The notes under the pieces were generated by a model that was given only the letters and a program-made list of their open reading frames with translations, was not told the DNA's origin and did not search any database. Positions 1 through 9,041 of a DNA stretch of 64,000 bases are shown piece after piece (position 1 is the first letter of the stretch; the number at the start of each line of letters is the position of its first letter). Source of the DNA: Chitinophaga sancti. GTDB taxonomy: Bacteria > Bacteroidota > Bacteroidia > Chitinophagales > Chitinophagaceae. A program made the position numbers and the translations under genes. The DNA lies in the NCBI RefSeq assembly GCF_034424315.1, contig NZ_CP139972.1, positions 558,001-622,000 of the forward strand, read 5' to 3'.

Positions 1-258
1 TTGGTAAGAACACGTCTAAGAATGGGAATATGGAAACAATGGAAAAGGCCATCAACACGGTGGAAAAACCTGAAAATGTTGGGAATTAATGTGGGTAAAG
101 CTTATGAGTGGAGCAACAGTCGTAAAGGCTACTGCCGCATTGCAAACAGTGCAATACTGCACCGAGCCTTGAACAACGACTACTTTACTAAACAAGGGTA
201 TGTAGGGTTCGCCAATCACTATTACTGGAAAACAACTCACCAAACTAAGTTATTCTGA
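1..258 (+). CDS. Group II intron reverse transcriptase/maturase, C-terminal fragment (5' end outside window)
   Basis: The last 85 codons or so of an LtrA-type intron-encoded protein. The family's C-terminal block is recognisable: an R-[LM]-R-M-x-I-W-K-Q-W-K-like segment at residues 6-16, the K-A-Y-E-W-x-N-[ST]-R-K-G-Y block at about 33-44, and R-I-A-N-S-x-I-L-H-R-A-L just after. This is the end of the maturase X domain, which binds the intron RNA and assists splicing; the reverse transcriptase domain would lie upstream. The stop (256-258) is four bases before domain V, as expected for a protein encoded in domain IV. No start is visible; the TTG at position 1 is only the window edge. Confidence 0.85.
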   Translation: MVRTRLRMGIWKQWKRPSTRWKNLKMLGINVGKAYEWSNSRKGYCRIANSAILHRALNNDYFTKQGYVGFANHYYWKTTHQTKLF

Positions 259-261
259 CAA

Positions 262-328
262 ACCGCCGTATACCGGTCGGTACGTACGGTGGTGTGAGAG
301 GACAGAAAGCCGGCATGACCGGCTTTCT
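262..328 (+). ncRNA. Group II intron RNA domains V and VI
   Basis: Domain V folds as a 9-bp lower helix (262-270 with 285-293, one G-U), a two-base CG bulge (283-284), a 4-bp upper helix (271-274 with 279-282) and a GGTC tetraloop. The CGC at 264-266 fits the catalytic-triad position of the domain. Domain VI is a perfect 10-bp helix (304-313 with 319-328). It is followed by TCCTACTCGAT, which carries the 3' splice site. The GGTC loop differs from the usual GNRA type. Confidence 0.8.
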
Positions 329-375
329 TCCTACTCGATTACACGTTTACTTCAAAACTACAACAGTATATAGGT

Positions 376-3300
376 TTATCTGATTGACACAAGTACCTTA
401 ATTACGCTTGTGCCATTTCCATCAAAATTGCTCAGTGCTTTACCAATTACCTGACCAGGTTTTACCTTGTCCAGGTCTGCTTTCATTGCATGACCAGCTT
501 TGCTGGAAGTCACCAGCAAATCGCCACGTTTGATAGCACCATTCTCACCACATACTTTAGTAGGAATTACGCCAATCACACCCATCGGCACCTTGTCCGC
601 CAGAACATCAGTGCCATTGTCTTCATCTTCGGTTAATAATACACCTGGTTTAGTGGCATAAACACCAGCTACCAGGGTAGAGTAAGGCTCGGAAGAAAGG
701 GCTACGGTACGGTCATCTTCGGTCGAAATTACAAGAACATCACCTGGCGCATAAGCAGACATATTACCTTTTACGGCAAATGCTTCTGCTACGTCCGCAC
801 CACTGTTCTGTGTACCGCCATTGAAGAAACCGCGACCTGCTTTGTCGATACGGGCTACATTGCTACCAGCGCTCTGAAGGGTGATCAGGTTGCCGGAAGG
901 CCCCGTATGATTTACCTGCATACCATTGCCGGTACCATTGGTTGTTACAAATAAGACCGGCTGGCCATTGGCTGAATTGAAATTCGAGAAGCGGCCAGCT
1001 TTACCTGTACCGAAGTTTGGGATCCAGCCATAGATAGCATTACCTGTACCATCGCAGGTAGCTTCCACACCATCACCTGTACCGCCGGCATTGGCGGTGA
1101 TACCATTACCCGCACCTTCTGTCAGCGCCAGTAATGCAGGACCATTACCTGCTACGTTTGAAGAATAAAACAGACCTGCATAACCACCTGTACCGGAGCT
1201 TACACCATATACACCAGCAGTACCAAAGTTGGCGAACATGGAATTCACTTCCCCTTTTACTGCCGGCGAAGTACCGGTGGTACGATCTACGATAAAGTTC
1301 CCCGCAGTCCCATTACCTACTGTTTTTACATTGATTACTTCTGTTTCATTGTTTTCGTTGAAGTTCTCAAAGCGACCGGCACGACCTGTAGCGAAGGTAG
1401 GCACCCATGCATACAGCGCATTACCTGATCCATCGATATTGGTTTCAACGCCGTTACCATTTTTGGATGCATTGGCTGTGATGGCGTTCCCATTGCCATC
1501 GGTAATAGCTACCAGGGCATTACCATTACCGTTAGTGTTGCTTGCATGGAATAATCCTGCAAAGCCACCCGTGCCGGAGGAAACACCGAAGATCCCTGCT
1601 GCCCCGAAGTTGCCGAAAATGGTCTTTACTTCGCCTCTTACGGCAGCGGATACACTGTTAGTATTGTTTACCAGGAAGGACGCGGCATTTCCCTGGGTAT
1701 TGTCAGGTATATTCCCGTTACTGTTGGTTTCTACCTCAAAGGTATTGACTTCGTTATCCTGGTTATTGTTTTCGAAACGGCCTGCACGACCCGTACTGCT
1801 GTTAATACCTACCTGGCCGAATACACCGATACCTGTTCCGGTTGTACTGGTAGCTACGAAACCTCTTACACCATAACCACCGCCATCATTCCTGCCGACT
1901 ACCGCACCTGCGATGTCGCTCGTAGTACGACCTACCATTGCCTCACCTCCACTGTTGTTATCGCCTACCACCCCTGCAGAGGTTTGTTGGGAGGTAATAC
2001 CATGTACACCAAAGCCAGCGCCAGTGGAACTGAGTACACCAGCACCGTTTCCTGTAGTGGATACGTTTACGACTGTACCGTTGCCCACATTGCTCACATT
2101 CATTACGTTGTTATTGTTTGAATTGTTGAAGATGGAGATGTTGGCAGGAACACCATTGACAGCGGTTGCGGTGAGACCTATGCCACTGTTACTGTTAGCA
2201 TATACACCCGTACCGTTTGCGGAAGAGTTCCCGTATACGCCTAGTCCATTTGGGGTTACACCATATACGCCCCAGCCTGAACCAGCCTGGGATCCCCATA
2301 CACCGATCCCTAAACCACCGGTACCGTTATTGATTCCACGTACTGCGGAGGAGAATCCACCGGGAGCGGTTGAATTTACGATACCTCTGACAGCGGCAAT
2401 GCTGGATGTTGTTGTATTGTTGACACCTTCTATACTTGTACCATCGCCATCATTGGTGAGGGAGAAGAGGGTAGCGGCATTGTTTTCGTTCGAGATGTAT
2501 GGGATGGTGAAACCTCCTGCACCAGCGGCAGGCATCCAGTTGGTACCGTCGAATTTCAGGAATTGCCCTGCAGCAGGCGCAGTTGCTGAAACCGGGATGG
2601 TCTGGATTTTTGCCACGGTTGGATTTGGGTAGTTGCCACTCAGGTCTCCACCGGCCGGACCGGTTGAATTGCCATCCGCACCAGCAGGGCCTTGCGGACC
2701 AACAGGACCTTGCGGACCAACAGGACCTTGCGGGCCAGCGGGACCTTGCGGGCCAGCGGGACCTTGAGGACCAGCCGGGCCGGTTGAACCGTCAACACCA
2801 GGAGCACCCGCAACACCCGGAGCGCCAACCGGACCTTCAGGACCAACCGGGCCTTCAGGACCCTGTGGACCAGGAGCACCATCAACACCGTTAAAACCAG
2901 GAGCACCAGCAGGGCCCATTGGACCTTCAGGACCTGTATCTCCACCAGGACCGGTAGGCCCAACATCACCCTGATCGCCTTTAGGCCCGGCAGCGCCAGT
3001 AGCACCCACAGGGCCCACAGGGCCAATAGGGCCCGTAGCGCCTGTAGCCCCTACATCTCCTTTATCACCTTTAGGCCCGGCAGCGCCAGTAGCACCCACA
3101 GGGCCAATAGGGCCCGTAGCACCAGTAGCGCCTACGTCTCCTTTATCACCTTTAGGCCCGGCAGCGCCAGTAGCACCCACAGGACCAATAGGGCCAGTAG
3201 CGCCAACATCTCCTTTATCACCTTTCACACCCTGTGGCCCGGCAGCACCAGCTGGACCGGTTGCACCGGCAGGTCCTGTAGCTCCCACATCGCCTTTTGC

Positions 3301-3747
3301 TCCCTGCGGACCGGCAGGGCCTTGAGGGCCGGCAGGACCCGCAGGACCAGGATTAGCGGCATACATGGCATAAGGTACACTCATCAGCTGCGTTGTACCC
3401 AGCACCGTGTACCCCTGCCCGATATTAACTTCTACTTTTAAGTACTGATTTGCATTGCTCCAGGGTACACCGGAAAATGTACCTGTGCTCGCATTGCCTT
3501 TGCCGATCTGGATCGTAAACAGACCCAGTGCATTCGTCGTTACTTCATGTGTTTCTTCGTATTGCAGCACTCCATTCGCAGAACCCCCTAAGATGGATGT
3601 ACGAACTGTCATGCTTGTATTCGGTAATACAGTTCCATTTGCATTACGCACCACTGCCTGGTAGTTGGTACCGGTCAGCCCATCCTGGGCCAAGGCGCCT
3701 GCGTAAACGGCGAGGATAAATATGATGCTGAGATAAAATTTCTTCAT
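376..3747 (-). CDS. Secreted collagen-like repeat protein with beta-rich repeats and conserved C-terminal domain
   Basis: A 1123-residue protein with an N-terminal signal peptide (cleavage near ALA-QDG, residue 20). Residues about 25-130 form a globular head. Residues about 134-355 are uninterrupted Gly-X-Y triplets ([18 protein letters not shown]), which predicts a collagen-like triple helix. The rest is rich in Asn, Gly and Thr with G-V-x-G motifs, typical of trimeric beta-solenoid stalks, and contains two related blocks of about 130 residues, each starting GRAGRFEN. The end, from the [10 protein letters not shown] motif (about residue 980) onward, matches a C-terminal domain seen on other bacterial surface fibres, with a GDLLVTSS motif. 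It is the last gene of the minus-strand operon. No T9SS sorting tail is seen. Likely an extracellular fibre; the partner or ligand is unknown. Confidence 0.8.
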   Translation of the reverse strand: MKKFYLSIIFILAVYAGALAQDGLTGTNYQAVVRNANGTVLPNTSMTVRTSILGGSANGVLQYEETHEVTTNALGLFTIQIGKGNASTGTFSGVPWSNANQYLKVEVNIGQGYTVLGTTQLMSVPYAMYAANPGPAGPAGPQGPAGPQGAKGDVGATGPAGATGPAGAAGPQGVKGDKGDVGATGPIGPVGATGAAGPKGDKGDVGATGATGPIGPVGATGAAGPKGDKGDVGATGATGPIGPVGPVGATGAAGPKGDQGDVGPTGPGGDTGPEGPMGPAGAPGFNGVDGAPGPQGPEGPVGPEGPVGAPGVAGAPGVDGSTGPAGPQGPAGPQGPAGPQGPVGPQGPVGPQGPAGADGNSTGPAGGDLSGNYPNPTVAKIQTIPVSATAPAAGQFLKFDGTNWMPAAGAGGFTIPYISNENNAATLFSLTNDGDGTSIEGVNNTTTSSIAAVRGIVNSTAPGGFSSAVRGINNGTGGLGIGVWGSQAGSGWGVYGVTPNGLGVYGNSSANGTGVYANSNSGIGLTATAVNGVPANISIFNNSNNNNVMNVSNVGNGTVVNVSTTGNGAGVLSSTGAGFGVHGITSQQTSAGVVGDNNSGGEAMVGRTTSDIAGAVVGRNDGGGYGVRGFVATSTTGTGIGVFGQVGINSSTGRAGRFENNNQDNEVNTFEVETNSNGNIPDNTQGNAASFLVNNTNSVSAAVRGEVKTIFGNFGAAGIFGVSSGTGGFAGLFHASNTNGNGNALVAITDGNGNAITANASKNGNGVETNIDGSGNALYAWVPTFATGRAGRFENFNENNETEVINVKTVGNGTAGNFIVDRTTGTSPAVKGEVNSMFANFGTAGVYGVSSGTGGYAGLFYSSNVAGNGPALLALTEGAGNGITANAGGTGDGVEATCDGTGNAIYGWIPNFGTGKAGRFSNFNSANGQPVLFVTTNGTGNGMQVNHTGPSGNLITLQSAGSNVARIDKAGRGFFNGGTQNSGADVAEAFAVKGNMSAYAPGDVLVISTEDDRTVALSSEPYSTLVAGVYATKPGVLLTEDEDNGTDVLADKVPMGVIGVIPTKVCGENGAIKRGDLLVTSSKAGHAMKADLDKVKPGQVIGKALSNFDGNGTSVIKVLVSIR

Positions 3748-3774
3748 GATAGCGGATTTGTAATAATTGATCTT

Positions 3775-4191
3775 TTAGTGCTTTTTAAACTGACCGGAAG
3801 TCGTTTTGTTTTCGGCCTTTGGCTCCTCGCCCTGGGTAGGAAGCGTGGTGGCGGGAGCGGTGGTTCCTGCCTTATTCGCCTGCTGTTTTTCAAGTGCTGT
3901 TTTTGCACTTTCCTCAGAGGGTAAGGCGGATGACTGTTTCCGGCTGTTTTGTGCTGTCAGCGGTTTCGCTTTCAGGGTAGCAGACTGTGGCTTGTAGCCC
4001 GTAAAGATCGTTTCCTTTGTGGACCGCCCCTGTTGTTTGGGAATAGAGTGGTCTCCCTTTGCCTGGCTTGCGTCCAGTTTTGCTTTGTCTTCTGCAAAAT
4101 GGGGGAATAACACATCCCTGGTGCGGGTTTGTGCTACAGTGATGGTAGTAGTTGCAGTAATTAAAAAGATCAGGAATAGAATTGGTTTCAT
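3775..4191 (-). CDS. Small secreted Lys/Thr/Ala-rich protein, unknown function
   Basis: A 138-residue protein with a clear signal peptide (hydrophobic residues 3-16, then VAQTRT) and a low-complexity mature part rich in K, T, A, P, Q and S. No domain is recognised. It sits 27 bp after the PorV-like gene and 27 bp before the collagen-like gene, so it is almost certainly co-transcribed with both. The basic disordered composition would suit a linker or matrix protein, but that is inference only. Confidence 0.65.
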   Translation of the reverse strand: MKPILFLIFLITATTTITVAQTRTRDVLFPHFAEDKAKLDASQAKGDHSIPKQQGRSTKETIFTGYKPQSATLKAKPLTAQNSRKQSSALPSEESAKTALEKQQANKAGTTAPATTLPTQGEEPKAENKTTSGQFKKH

Positions 4192-4217
4192 ATGCCGGGG
4201 TTGAATTGTTTTAAAAT

Positions 4218-5399
4218 TTATTCTGGTCTATTGAACCTGCCTAAGTTATACGCGAGGGTAAACTTCAGCGAACGACGGGGGTAGAGGCTATTGCCCGTAG
4301 GGATGATATAAGCCATATCTACACTCAGCCCCTGTATCTGTAGCCCTATACCGCAGCTAAAATGCTGACGCCATCCCTTGGTGGGCGACTCATAGAAATA
4401 ACCCGTACGGATATACAGCTGGTGTTTGTAGCTATATTCTAATCCACCGCCGGCCGTGATCTCCCGCATCTCTTCGGAGAAGCCGCCAGGTGCATCATAG
4501 AAAGAGGTGAAGATGGCTTCCGGGATGCCCCTGTTCGGATCTCTGCCTTTCAGGATCTGATCGGTGATGCCACCGGCAGAATCTGTTTTGTAAGTAGGAG
4601 GTGTCGGAATGAGGAGTTTCTGGATATCGGCCAGCACGGTGAACTGGTGCTCTGGTGTATTCACGAATGTGTAGCCACCGCCTATACGCAGGTTCATAGG
4701 CAGGAAGGCGTGACGATTGCCATCGTCAGTGTATTTCAGTTTACTGCCCAGGTTTGAAAAGCTGATACCCCAGCAAAAGCGGTTGCCGGAGGGGTCATAC
4801 TTTGCATAGTTCTCATAGTAGAGCGAGATGTCGCCGGCTATGGCGCTGGCGGGGTGCTGGTTCAGGCTATTAAAATTGCCCTGGCCCAGGTCACTGCGCA
4901 CGTAGCGAATGCCGACGGCGATGGAATAACGGTTGCCCAGTTTGCGGGCATATGTAGCATCAATCGCGTATTCTTTGGGGTGATACTGCTGCATTTCTGT
5001 ACCATTCTGATCTCTGAAGGTGACAGTACCATGCGAGAAATACCGCATGCTTACACCGATGGCTTCAGTGTGATCATTGAATGATTTGAAGGCTGCGAGC
5101 TGACCGAGGTTAACACGTTGGTTGCTGTTGTTCAGATCCCACATCCAGGGGGAATAAGAGGCAGCAATACCCATATCGCCGGCGAATACCAGTTTAGCGC
5201 CGTTGGCAAACTGTGAGTTCACATCGCTTTCAAGTCCGGTGAGTGCGTCGCCGGTGCCGGAGCTGCGGGCATCAGCATTCACCATCAGGAAAGAGGCGCC
5301 GGGATTAAGTGTTTGTTGGGCGTTCTTCTGCGCCTGTACCACACAGGGGAGTACCAGGCAGGCAAAGACTCCTATACATAGCGTAGAGATTTTTTGCAT
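4218..5399 (-). CDS. porV: PorV-like outer-membrane barrel of the type IX secretion system
   Basis: A 393-residue protein with a signal peptide (cleavage after VVQA). The mature start, NPGASFLMVNADARSSGTGD, matches the PorV/PorQ start. Later stretches typical of PorV follow (ASYSPWMWDLN, GVSMRYFSHG, DATYARKLGNR, YVRSDLGQG), and the protein ends in aromatic beta strands of an FadL-type barrel. PorV receives T9SS cargo from the translocon and passes it to the attachment complex. Here it is encoded between a sorting-tail protein and two other secreted proteins, so it may be a dedicated paralogue rather than the core copy; the window cannot show which. Spacing to the upstream gene is 25 bp. Confidence 0.8.
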   Translation of the reverse strand: MQKISTLCIGVFACLVLPCVVQAQKNAQQTLNPGASFLMVNADARSSGTGDALTGLESDVNSQFANGAKLVFAGDMGIAASYSPWMWDLNNSNQRVNLGQLAAFKSFNDHTEAIGVSMRYFSHGTVTFRDQNGTEMQQYHPKEYAIDATYARKLGNRYSIAVGIRYVRSDLGQGNFNSLNQHPASAIAGDISLYYENYAKYDPSGNRFCWGISFSNLGSKLKYTDDGNRHAFLPMNLRIGGGYTFVNTPEHQFTVLADIQKLLIPTPPTYKTDSAGGITDQILKGRDPNRGIPEAIFTSFYDAPGGFSEEMREITAGGGLEYSYKHQLYIRTGYFYESPTKGWRQHFSCGIGLQIQGLSVDMAYIIPTGNSLYPRRSLKFTLAYNLGRFNRPE

Positions 5400-5424
5400 A
5401 AACGATGGTTGAATGGGTAATACA

Positions 5425-5925
5425 TTACTGTATGATCAGCTTATCCTGGAAGGCGTAGCCTCCGGCCTGAATGCGTACAGTATAAATGCCTGCGGCGAAA
5501 TGCCCGACGGGGAGTGTGATGATAATCCTGCCAGCGCCGTATTGCCGGGAGTCTTTATAAACCAGTTGTCCGCTACTGTTGATGATCATGAGATAGACAG
5601 CATTGGCTGCCACCATGTCGAACTCAATTTTCACGCTGGTTGCGGCGGGATTGGGGTACAGGATCATGTTGAGGACCGTTTTCGTACCCGGGTCAACAGG
5701 AGGTAGTTCTTCCGGCTGCTGGAAGCCCTGGGTGATCATCAGCGCGCCTTTGGAAAGAGTGGTGGTTGCGAGGTCTCCGATCGTAAACTGGAAGTCTTTG
5801 TCATTGACCTTGCCAACACCTCCAGAGCTGGCGGTGACCTGTCTGTTCAGCACTTGTGCACCGGCTGTGGTGACGGCTACTGTGGACAGGAACAATGCCA
5901 GCATGCATTTGTAAAGTGTGTGCAT
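5425..5925 (-). CDS. Small secreted protein with T9SS type A sorting domain
   Basis: A 166-residue protein: signal peptide (1-23), a short middle region (about 24-85) and a C-terminal sorting domain from residue 86 (LYPNPAATSVKIEF, then GQLVYKD, AAGIYTVRIQAGG, DKLIIQ). Such tails send proteins through the T9SS outer-membrane pore, after which they are usually removed or exchanged for a surface anchor. It is the first gene of the operon that continues with PorV, so the operon encodes both a cargo and a cargo receptor. The middle part is not recognised. Confidence 0.8.
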   Translation of the reverse strand: MHTLYKCMLALFLSTVAVTTAGAQVLNRQVTASSGGVGKVNDKDFQFTIGDLATTTLSKGALMITQGFQQPEELPPVDPGTKTVLNMILYPNPAATSVKIEFDMVAANAVYLMIINSSGQLVYKDSRQYGAGRIIITLPVGHFAAGIYTVRIQAGGYAFQDKLIIQ

Positions 5926-6171
5926 GTGCAGATATTGGGGTGAATAAAATAAAAGGTTACATGTTCAATTAGTTGCCTGGATAAGGTTGATAATAATCGA
6001 TGCTACATCAAATGCTAACTACAACTGATTGCAAATATGTTATAATTGCTTGCTGGTGGCAATGTTTAATTCTTACATGGCAGTATTCTTTTTTTAAATG
6101 GCAGGCCAGGGCGGACAAATGGTTGTGACGCTAGTAAAACAGAAAGATGGGGGAATTGTTGAGTAGGGCAT
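5926..6171. other. Non-coding stretch between the surface operon and the phnA terminator
   Basis: About 245 bp that must hold the promoter of the minus-strand surface operon. No clear TAnnTTTG box in the right orientation was found near the start at 5925, and no ORF or RNA gene is recognisable. Confidence 0.4.
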
Positions 6172-6198
6172 AAAAAAACCTGCGTTTATTCGCAGGTT
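6172..6198 (-). terminator. Rho-independent terminator of the phnA-like gene
   Basis: Read on the minus strand: AACCTGCG, loop AATAAA, CGCAGGTT, followed by a run of seven Ts. The stem is 8 bp and perfect (6177-6184 with 6191-6198). It lies about 80 bp beyond the phnA stop. Confidence 0.8.
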
Positions 6199-6279
6199 CG
6201 TTTATTGTAATTAACGGAAATGCTTATTTGGAAAAGATATCTTTATAGAATTGATTCCATTATTATGATTGAATCTATC

Positions 6280-6843
6280 TTAAGATTTACGTACATACTT
6301 CGTTAAGATCACGATGGTTTGTTCATTGATCTTACCTTCTATCTGTTCGTGATTGTCTGATACTAACCTGATCTTACGTACAATCGTTCCTTTTGGTGCC
6401 ATGAAGTTAGCACCTTTCACATTCAGGCCTTGTGTCAGTACTACGGTATCGCCATGCTGTAATTCTGTACCGTTGCTGTCGCGGTGAACTTCTTTCACTT
6501 CAAAAGCACTCAGTGCCCAGTGGCTCACAGCTTCATCCAGTTCTACACCATTTATGATTTCTGCAGCCCATTCCTGATCTTTGTGTTTGTAGAGCAGGCG
6601 ATAGCTCAGGGCTTGCACACTTGGTTCTGCGTTCCAGATACTACCAGCCAGGCAATGCCAGTGCATAGCGGCGGATGCATCTTCCATAGCGGCAGCGCAG
6701 GTTTTGCAGATAGCTACCTCATTTTCGATCGCATCATTGTTTTTGGGGCTTACTGCAAAGGCCAGCGAGGCGTCTTCACTGGTGCACAGCTCACAGGTGC
6801 CGTTGCTGCGCTCTTTTAAAGCAGGCGTAATAGTCGTACTCAT
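6280..6843 (-). CDS. phnA: PhnA/YjdM-family zinc-ribbon protein
   Basis: A 187-residue protein. The N-terminus carries a four-cysteine zinc ribbon (CELC at 17-20, CKTC at about 46-49). The C-terminal 70 residues (HGDTVVLTQGLNVKG, GTIVRKIRLV, ILTKYVRKS) match the SH3-like PhnA domain. Despite its name the family is not needed for phosphonate breakdown and its function is unsettled. The gene is divergent from the AraC-methyltransferase gene, with a shared 86-bp region. A match to the phylum's -7 box lies on the minus strand at 6872-6879. Confidence 0.85.
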   Translation of the reverse strand: MSTTITPALKERSNGTCELCTSEDASLAFAVSPKNNDAIENEVAICKTCAAAMEDASAAMHWHCLAGSIWNAEPSVQALSYRLLYKHKDQEWAAEIINGVELDEAVSHWALSAFEVKEVHRDSNGTELQHGDTVVLTQGLNVKGANFMAPKGTIVRKIRLVSDNHEQIEGKINEQTIVILTKYVRKS

Positions 6844-6871
6844 AAATGGTTTATTTTCTAAATAAAGGGTG

Positions 6872-6879
6872 CAAAGATA
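6872..6879 (-). promoter_or_regulatory. Candidate -7 promoter box of phnA
   Basis: The minus strand reads TATCTTTG, a full match to the Bacteroidota TAnnTTTG -7 element, about 30 bp before the start codon. No good TTG was seen at the -33 distance, so support is partial. Confidence 0.4.
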
Positions 6880-6929
6880 AGCGCATATTCCGGATTTTAT
6901 GTATTGACAGGAATCAGGACATTTGTATT

Positions 6930-7766
6930 ATGAAAACACAGGAGGATATTAATTATAACCGGATTGCTGAAGCAATTGACTATATCAGGGCGCATTTCAG
7001 GGAACAACCGAACCTGGATGCGGTGGCGGAGAGTGTGCACCTGAGTCCAGCCCATTTTCAGCGGATGTTTACGGAATGGGCAGGTACCAGTCCGAAAAAG
7101 TTCCTGCAATACATCAGCCTGGAATATGCGAAAGGCTTGCTGAAGGAGTCTACGATCTTTGATGCGGCGTTTGAGACCGGGTTGTCCAGTACCAGCCGGT
7201 TGCACGATTTGTTTATTGCGATTGAGGGGATGACACCGGCGGAATATAAATATGGCGGAAGGGAGTTGGTGATTAATTACAGTTTTGCGGAAAGCCCGTT
7301 TGGGAGCCTGATTGTGGCATCTACAGTGAAGGGGGTGTGTTATATGGCTTTTGATGCAGATGAGGTGCGGGCATTGGAAAATTTGCGGGCGAAGTTTCCG
7401 AATGCGACTTTTCAGCGGAAGCTGGATTTGTTACAACAAAATGCGTTGTTTATTTTTCAGCATGACTGGAGTAAGTTGCCGGAGATTAAACTGCATTTGC
7501 GGGGAACAGCGTTTCAATTGAAGGTGTGGGAGAGTTTGTTAAAAATACCATTAGGAAAATTGTCTACTTATGGTGTTATTGCTGCTAATATAGGAAATCC
7601 CAATGCCAGCCGGGCGGTGGGCACTGCTATTGGGAATAACCCGGTGGCGTACCTGATTCCTTGTCACAGGGTGATACAATCCGGAGGTAGCATCGGTGGA
7701 TACATGTGGGGGGCGACACGTAAGACGGCGATAATTGGATGGGAGGCGGCGAAGGCGGACTTGTAA
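6930..7766 (+). CDS. AraC-type HTH fused to O6-methylguanine-DNA methyltransferase (Ada-like without the N-terminal Cys domain)
   Basis: From the ATG at 6930 the protein has 278 residues; this start is preferred over upstream in-frame codons because the homology begins there. Residues 8-108 are an AraC double helix-turn-helix. Residues about 118-275 are the alkyltransferase domain, with the acceptor cysteine in PCHRVI (Cys245). It repairs O6-alkylguanine by irreversible transfer to that Cys. Unlike E. coli Ada it lacks the N-terminal methylphosphotriester zinc domain, so the usual Ada switch cannot operate; what the HTH half senses is unknown. Confidence 0.88.
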   Translation: MKTQEDINYNRIAEAIDYIRAHFREQPNLDAVAESVHLSPAHFQRMFTEWAGTSPKKFLQYISLEYAKGLLKESTIFDAAFETGLSSTSRLHDLFIAIEGMTPAEYKYGGRELVINYSFAESPFGSLIVASTVKGVCYMAFDADEVRALENLRAKFPNATFQRKLDLLQQNALFIFQHDWSKLPEIKLHLRGTAFQLKVWESLLKIPLGKLSTYGVIAANIGNPNASRAVGTAIGNNPVAYLIPCHRVIQSGGSIGGYMWGATRKTAIIGWEAAKADL

Positions 7767-7830
7767 GTGCCCTGTCTATTGCACAGTGCTTTAGTTTGTG
7801 GAGGAGGGCCGCGTATTTCATATTAACAAT

Positions 7831-7838
7831 TATCTTTG
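7831..7838 (+). promoter_or_regulatory. Candidate -7 box for the gene at 7855
   Basis: TATCTTTG, a perfect TAnnTTTG match, ends 16 bp before the ATG at 7855. No TTG lies at the expected -33 distance. The short leader it implies supports choosing 7855 as the start. Confidence 0.4.
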
Positions 7839-7854
7839 TTTAAAATTGATACAT

Positions 7855-8322
7855 ATGTTCGAGCAATTATCATCTCTGATCCAGGAGCACAGTCAGCAAA
7901 GTGTGGCTGACAACCCGGCTATCCCTAATGAGCACAACCAGGGCGTGGTTGAAGAATTAAAGAATGTCATTATTTCTAAAGTTACAGGTCTGGTAACCAG
8001 TGGTCAGACCAGCAAGATCACCGATATGTTGTCTGCCGGTGGTGATACGCCGGAAGGAAAAGATATGGAGCATAATTTTGCGACTAATATCATGCAGAAG
8101 TTTGGTATCAATAACCAGGTAGCAACTACAATTGCTGCTACATTGATTCCTGGTATTCTGAATGCGCTGAAAGGTAATGCCGGTGTGCAGCAGATCTTAG
8201 CTTCCCTGGGCGGTGGCAACCTGCAGGATACGCTGAGCGGCCTGGGTGCTAAGTTTGGCCTGGATAAAGATGGCGATGGTGATGTAGACATGGGTGACCT
8301 GGGCAAGATGTTTAAGTTCTAA
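7855..8322 (+). CDS. Hypothetical protein with a C-terminal EF-hand-like loop
   Basis: 155 residues from the ATG at 7855. An upstream in-frame GTG (7798) would overlap the promoter-like box, so it is not favoured. There is no signal peptide. The middle is helical and Gly/Ala-rich (IAATLIPGILNALKG, ILASLGGG). The end carries DKDGDGDVDMGD, a good match to a calcium-binding EF-hand or dockerin-type loop. The pattern resembles small DUF937-like proteins, but the assignment is weak. It is a single-gene unit ended by a strong hairpin. Confidence 0.6.
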   Translation: MFEQLSSLIQEHSQQSVADNPAIPNEHNQGVVEELKNVIISKVTGLVTSGQTSKITDMLSAGGDTPEGKDMEHNFATNIMQKFGINNQVATTIAATLIPGILNALKGNAGVQQILASLGGGNLQDTLSGLGAKFGLDKDGDGDVDMGDLGKMFKF

Positions 8323-8418
8323 CATTTACCTGATAGTAAGCACATCAGACCTTCACCCGCATTTTATATAATACCTGTGCAAATATTGCTGCACTGGTAC
8401 AAACACTAAGTAAGTTAA

Positions 8419-8450
8419 GAAGCGCCTCACCTTGTGAGGCGCTTCCTTTT
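8419..8450. terminator. Terminator between convergent genes
   Basis: A perfect 12-bp stem (8419-8430 with 8434-8445, loop CTT) followed on the plus strand by CTTTTATACTTTT. It lies between the plus-strand gene ending at 8322 and the minus-strand gene ending at 8449. The tail favours plus-strand termination, but the stem could work both ways. Confidence 0.8.
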
Positions 8451-8982
8451 ATACTTTTAATGAGCCGCGGAAGCCGCGTGCGGCATAGTAAGATTGTGCA
8501 CCGTTGTGATAAATGAATACCCGGTCGTACCTGCGATCCCCGAATATAGCACCCCCCAGATTTCTGACAGCAGGAGGAGTTACTAACCAACTGGAGGTCT
8601 TCAGGTCAAATTCTCCCAGCTCCTGCAATGCGCAATACTCTTCTTCCGTGAGGAGTTCGATGCCAATGGCGGCCGCCATTTCAGTAGCGCTATCTGCTGG
8701 TTTGGCTTCTTTTCTTTCGTCTAACGCCTGCTGATCATAACAAACACTTCTTCGACCTTTGGGGCTTTCAGGAGCGCAATCTATAAAAGTGTATTCGCCT
8801 GTTTTTTTATCAAATGCAATAACATCCGGTTCGCCACCAGTTTCTTCCATGATGGCGAGTACTTTTAATTTCTTCGGACTGGCAGTAAGCTTCGCTTCTA
8901 CCTGTGCCCATTCTATTCCTTTGTGGCGGTTCTTATGTTTTTCAAAACGGGCTTTTAGTATTTTTATCAGTTCAGTACTCAT
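8449..8982 (-). CDS. DUF4256 domain-containing protein
   Basis: 177 residues, covering the whole DUF4256 family: FEKHKNRHKGIEW near the start, ETGGEPDVIAFD and FIDCAPESPKGRRSVCYD in the middle, and GAIFGDRRYDRVFIYHNGAQ near the end. The family is cytoplasmic and of unknown function. The conserved CAPESP and CYD motifs contain candidate functional cysteines. It is transcribed toward, and shares a terminator region with, the convergent EF-hand-like gene. Confidence 0.8.
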   Translation of the reverse strand: MSTELIKILKARFEKHKNRHKGIEWAQVEAKLTASPKKLKVLAIMEETGGEPDVIAFDKKTGEYTFIDCAPESPKGRRSVCYDQQALDERKEAKPADSATEMAAAIGIELLTEEEYCALQELGEFDLKTSSWLVTPPAVRNLGGAIFGDRRYDRVFIYHNGAQSYYAARGFRGSLKV

Positions 8983-9041
8983 CTGGTTATTTTAAATTGT
9001 TAAAGGGGATTGTGCGAAGTTTAATGTGAGCATTTAAAATG

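Larger units (their letters stand above)
1..340 (+). mobile_element. Group II intron, 3' portion (cut by window edge)
   Basis: The window opens inside a group II intron. It contains the C-terminus of the intron-encoded protein (to 258), then RNA domain V (262-293) and domain VI (about 304-328), ending near 339-340 in the usual ...CCTACTCGAT form. The intron is on the plus strand. It lies just beyond the 3' end of the minus-strand collagen-like gene, so the 3' exon starts at about 341. The 5' part and the 5' exon are outside the window, so class and integrity of the whole element cannot be judged here. Confidence 0.85.

Noticed and set aside
1229..2632. Long open frames on the plus strand opposite the collagen-like gene
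   Set aside because: They mirror the Gly/Ala/Thr/Pro-rich codons of the minus-strand gene, have no family resemblance, and the minus-strand reading has a signal peptide and clear domains.
2680..3348. Dense short repeats that could look like a CRISPR array
   Set aside because: The repeats are in frame 9- to 18-bp Gly-X-Y codon repeats without spacers of constant size; they code for collagen triplets.
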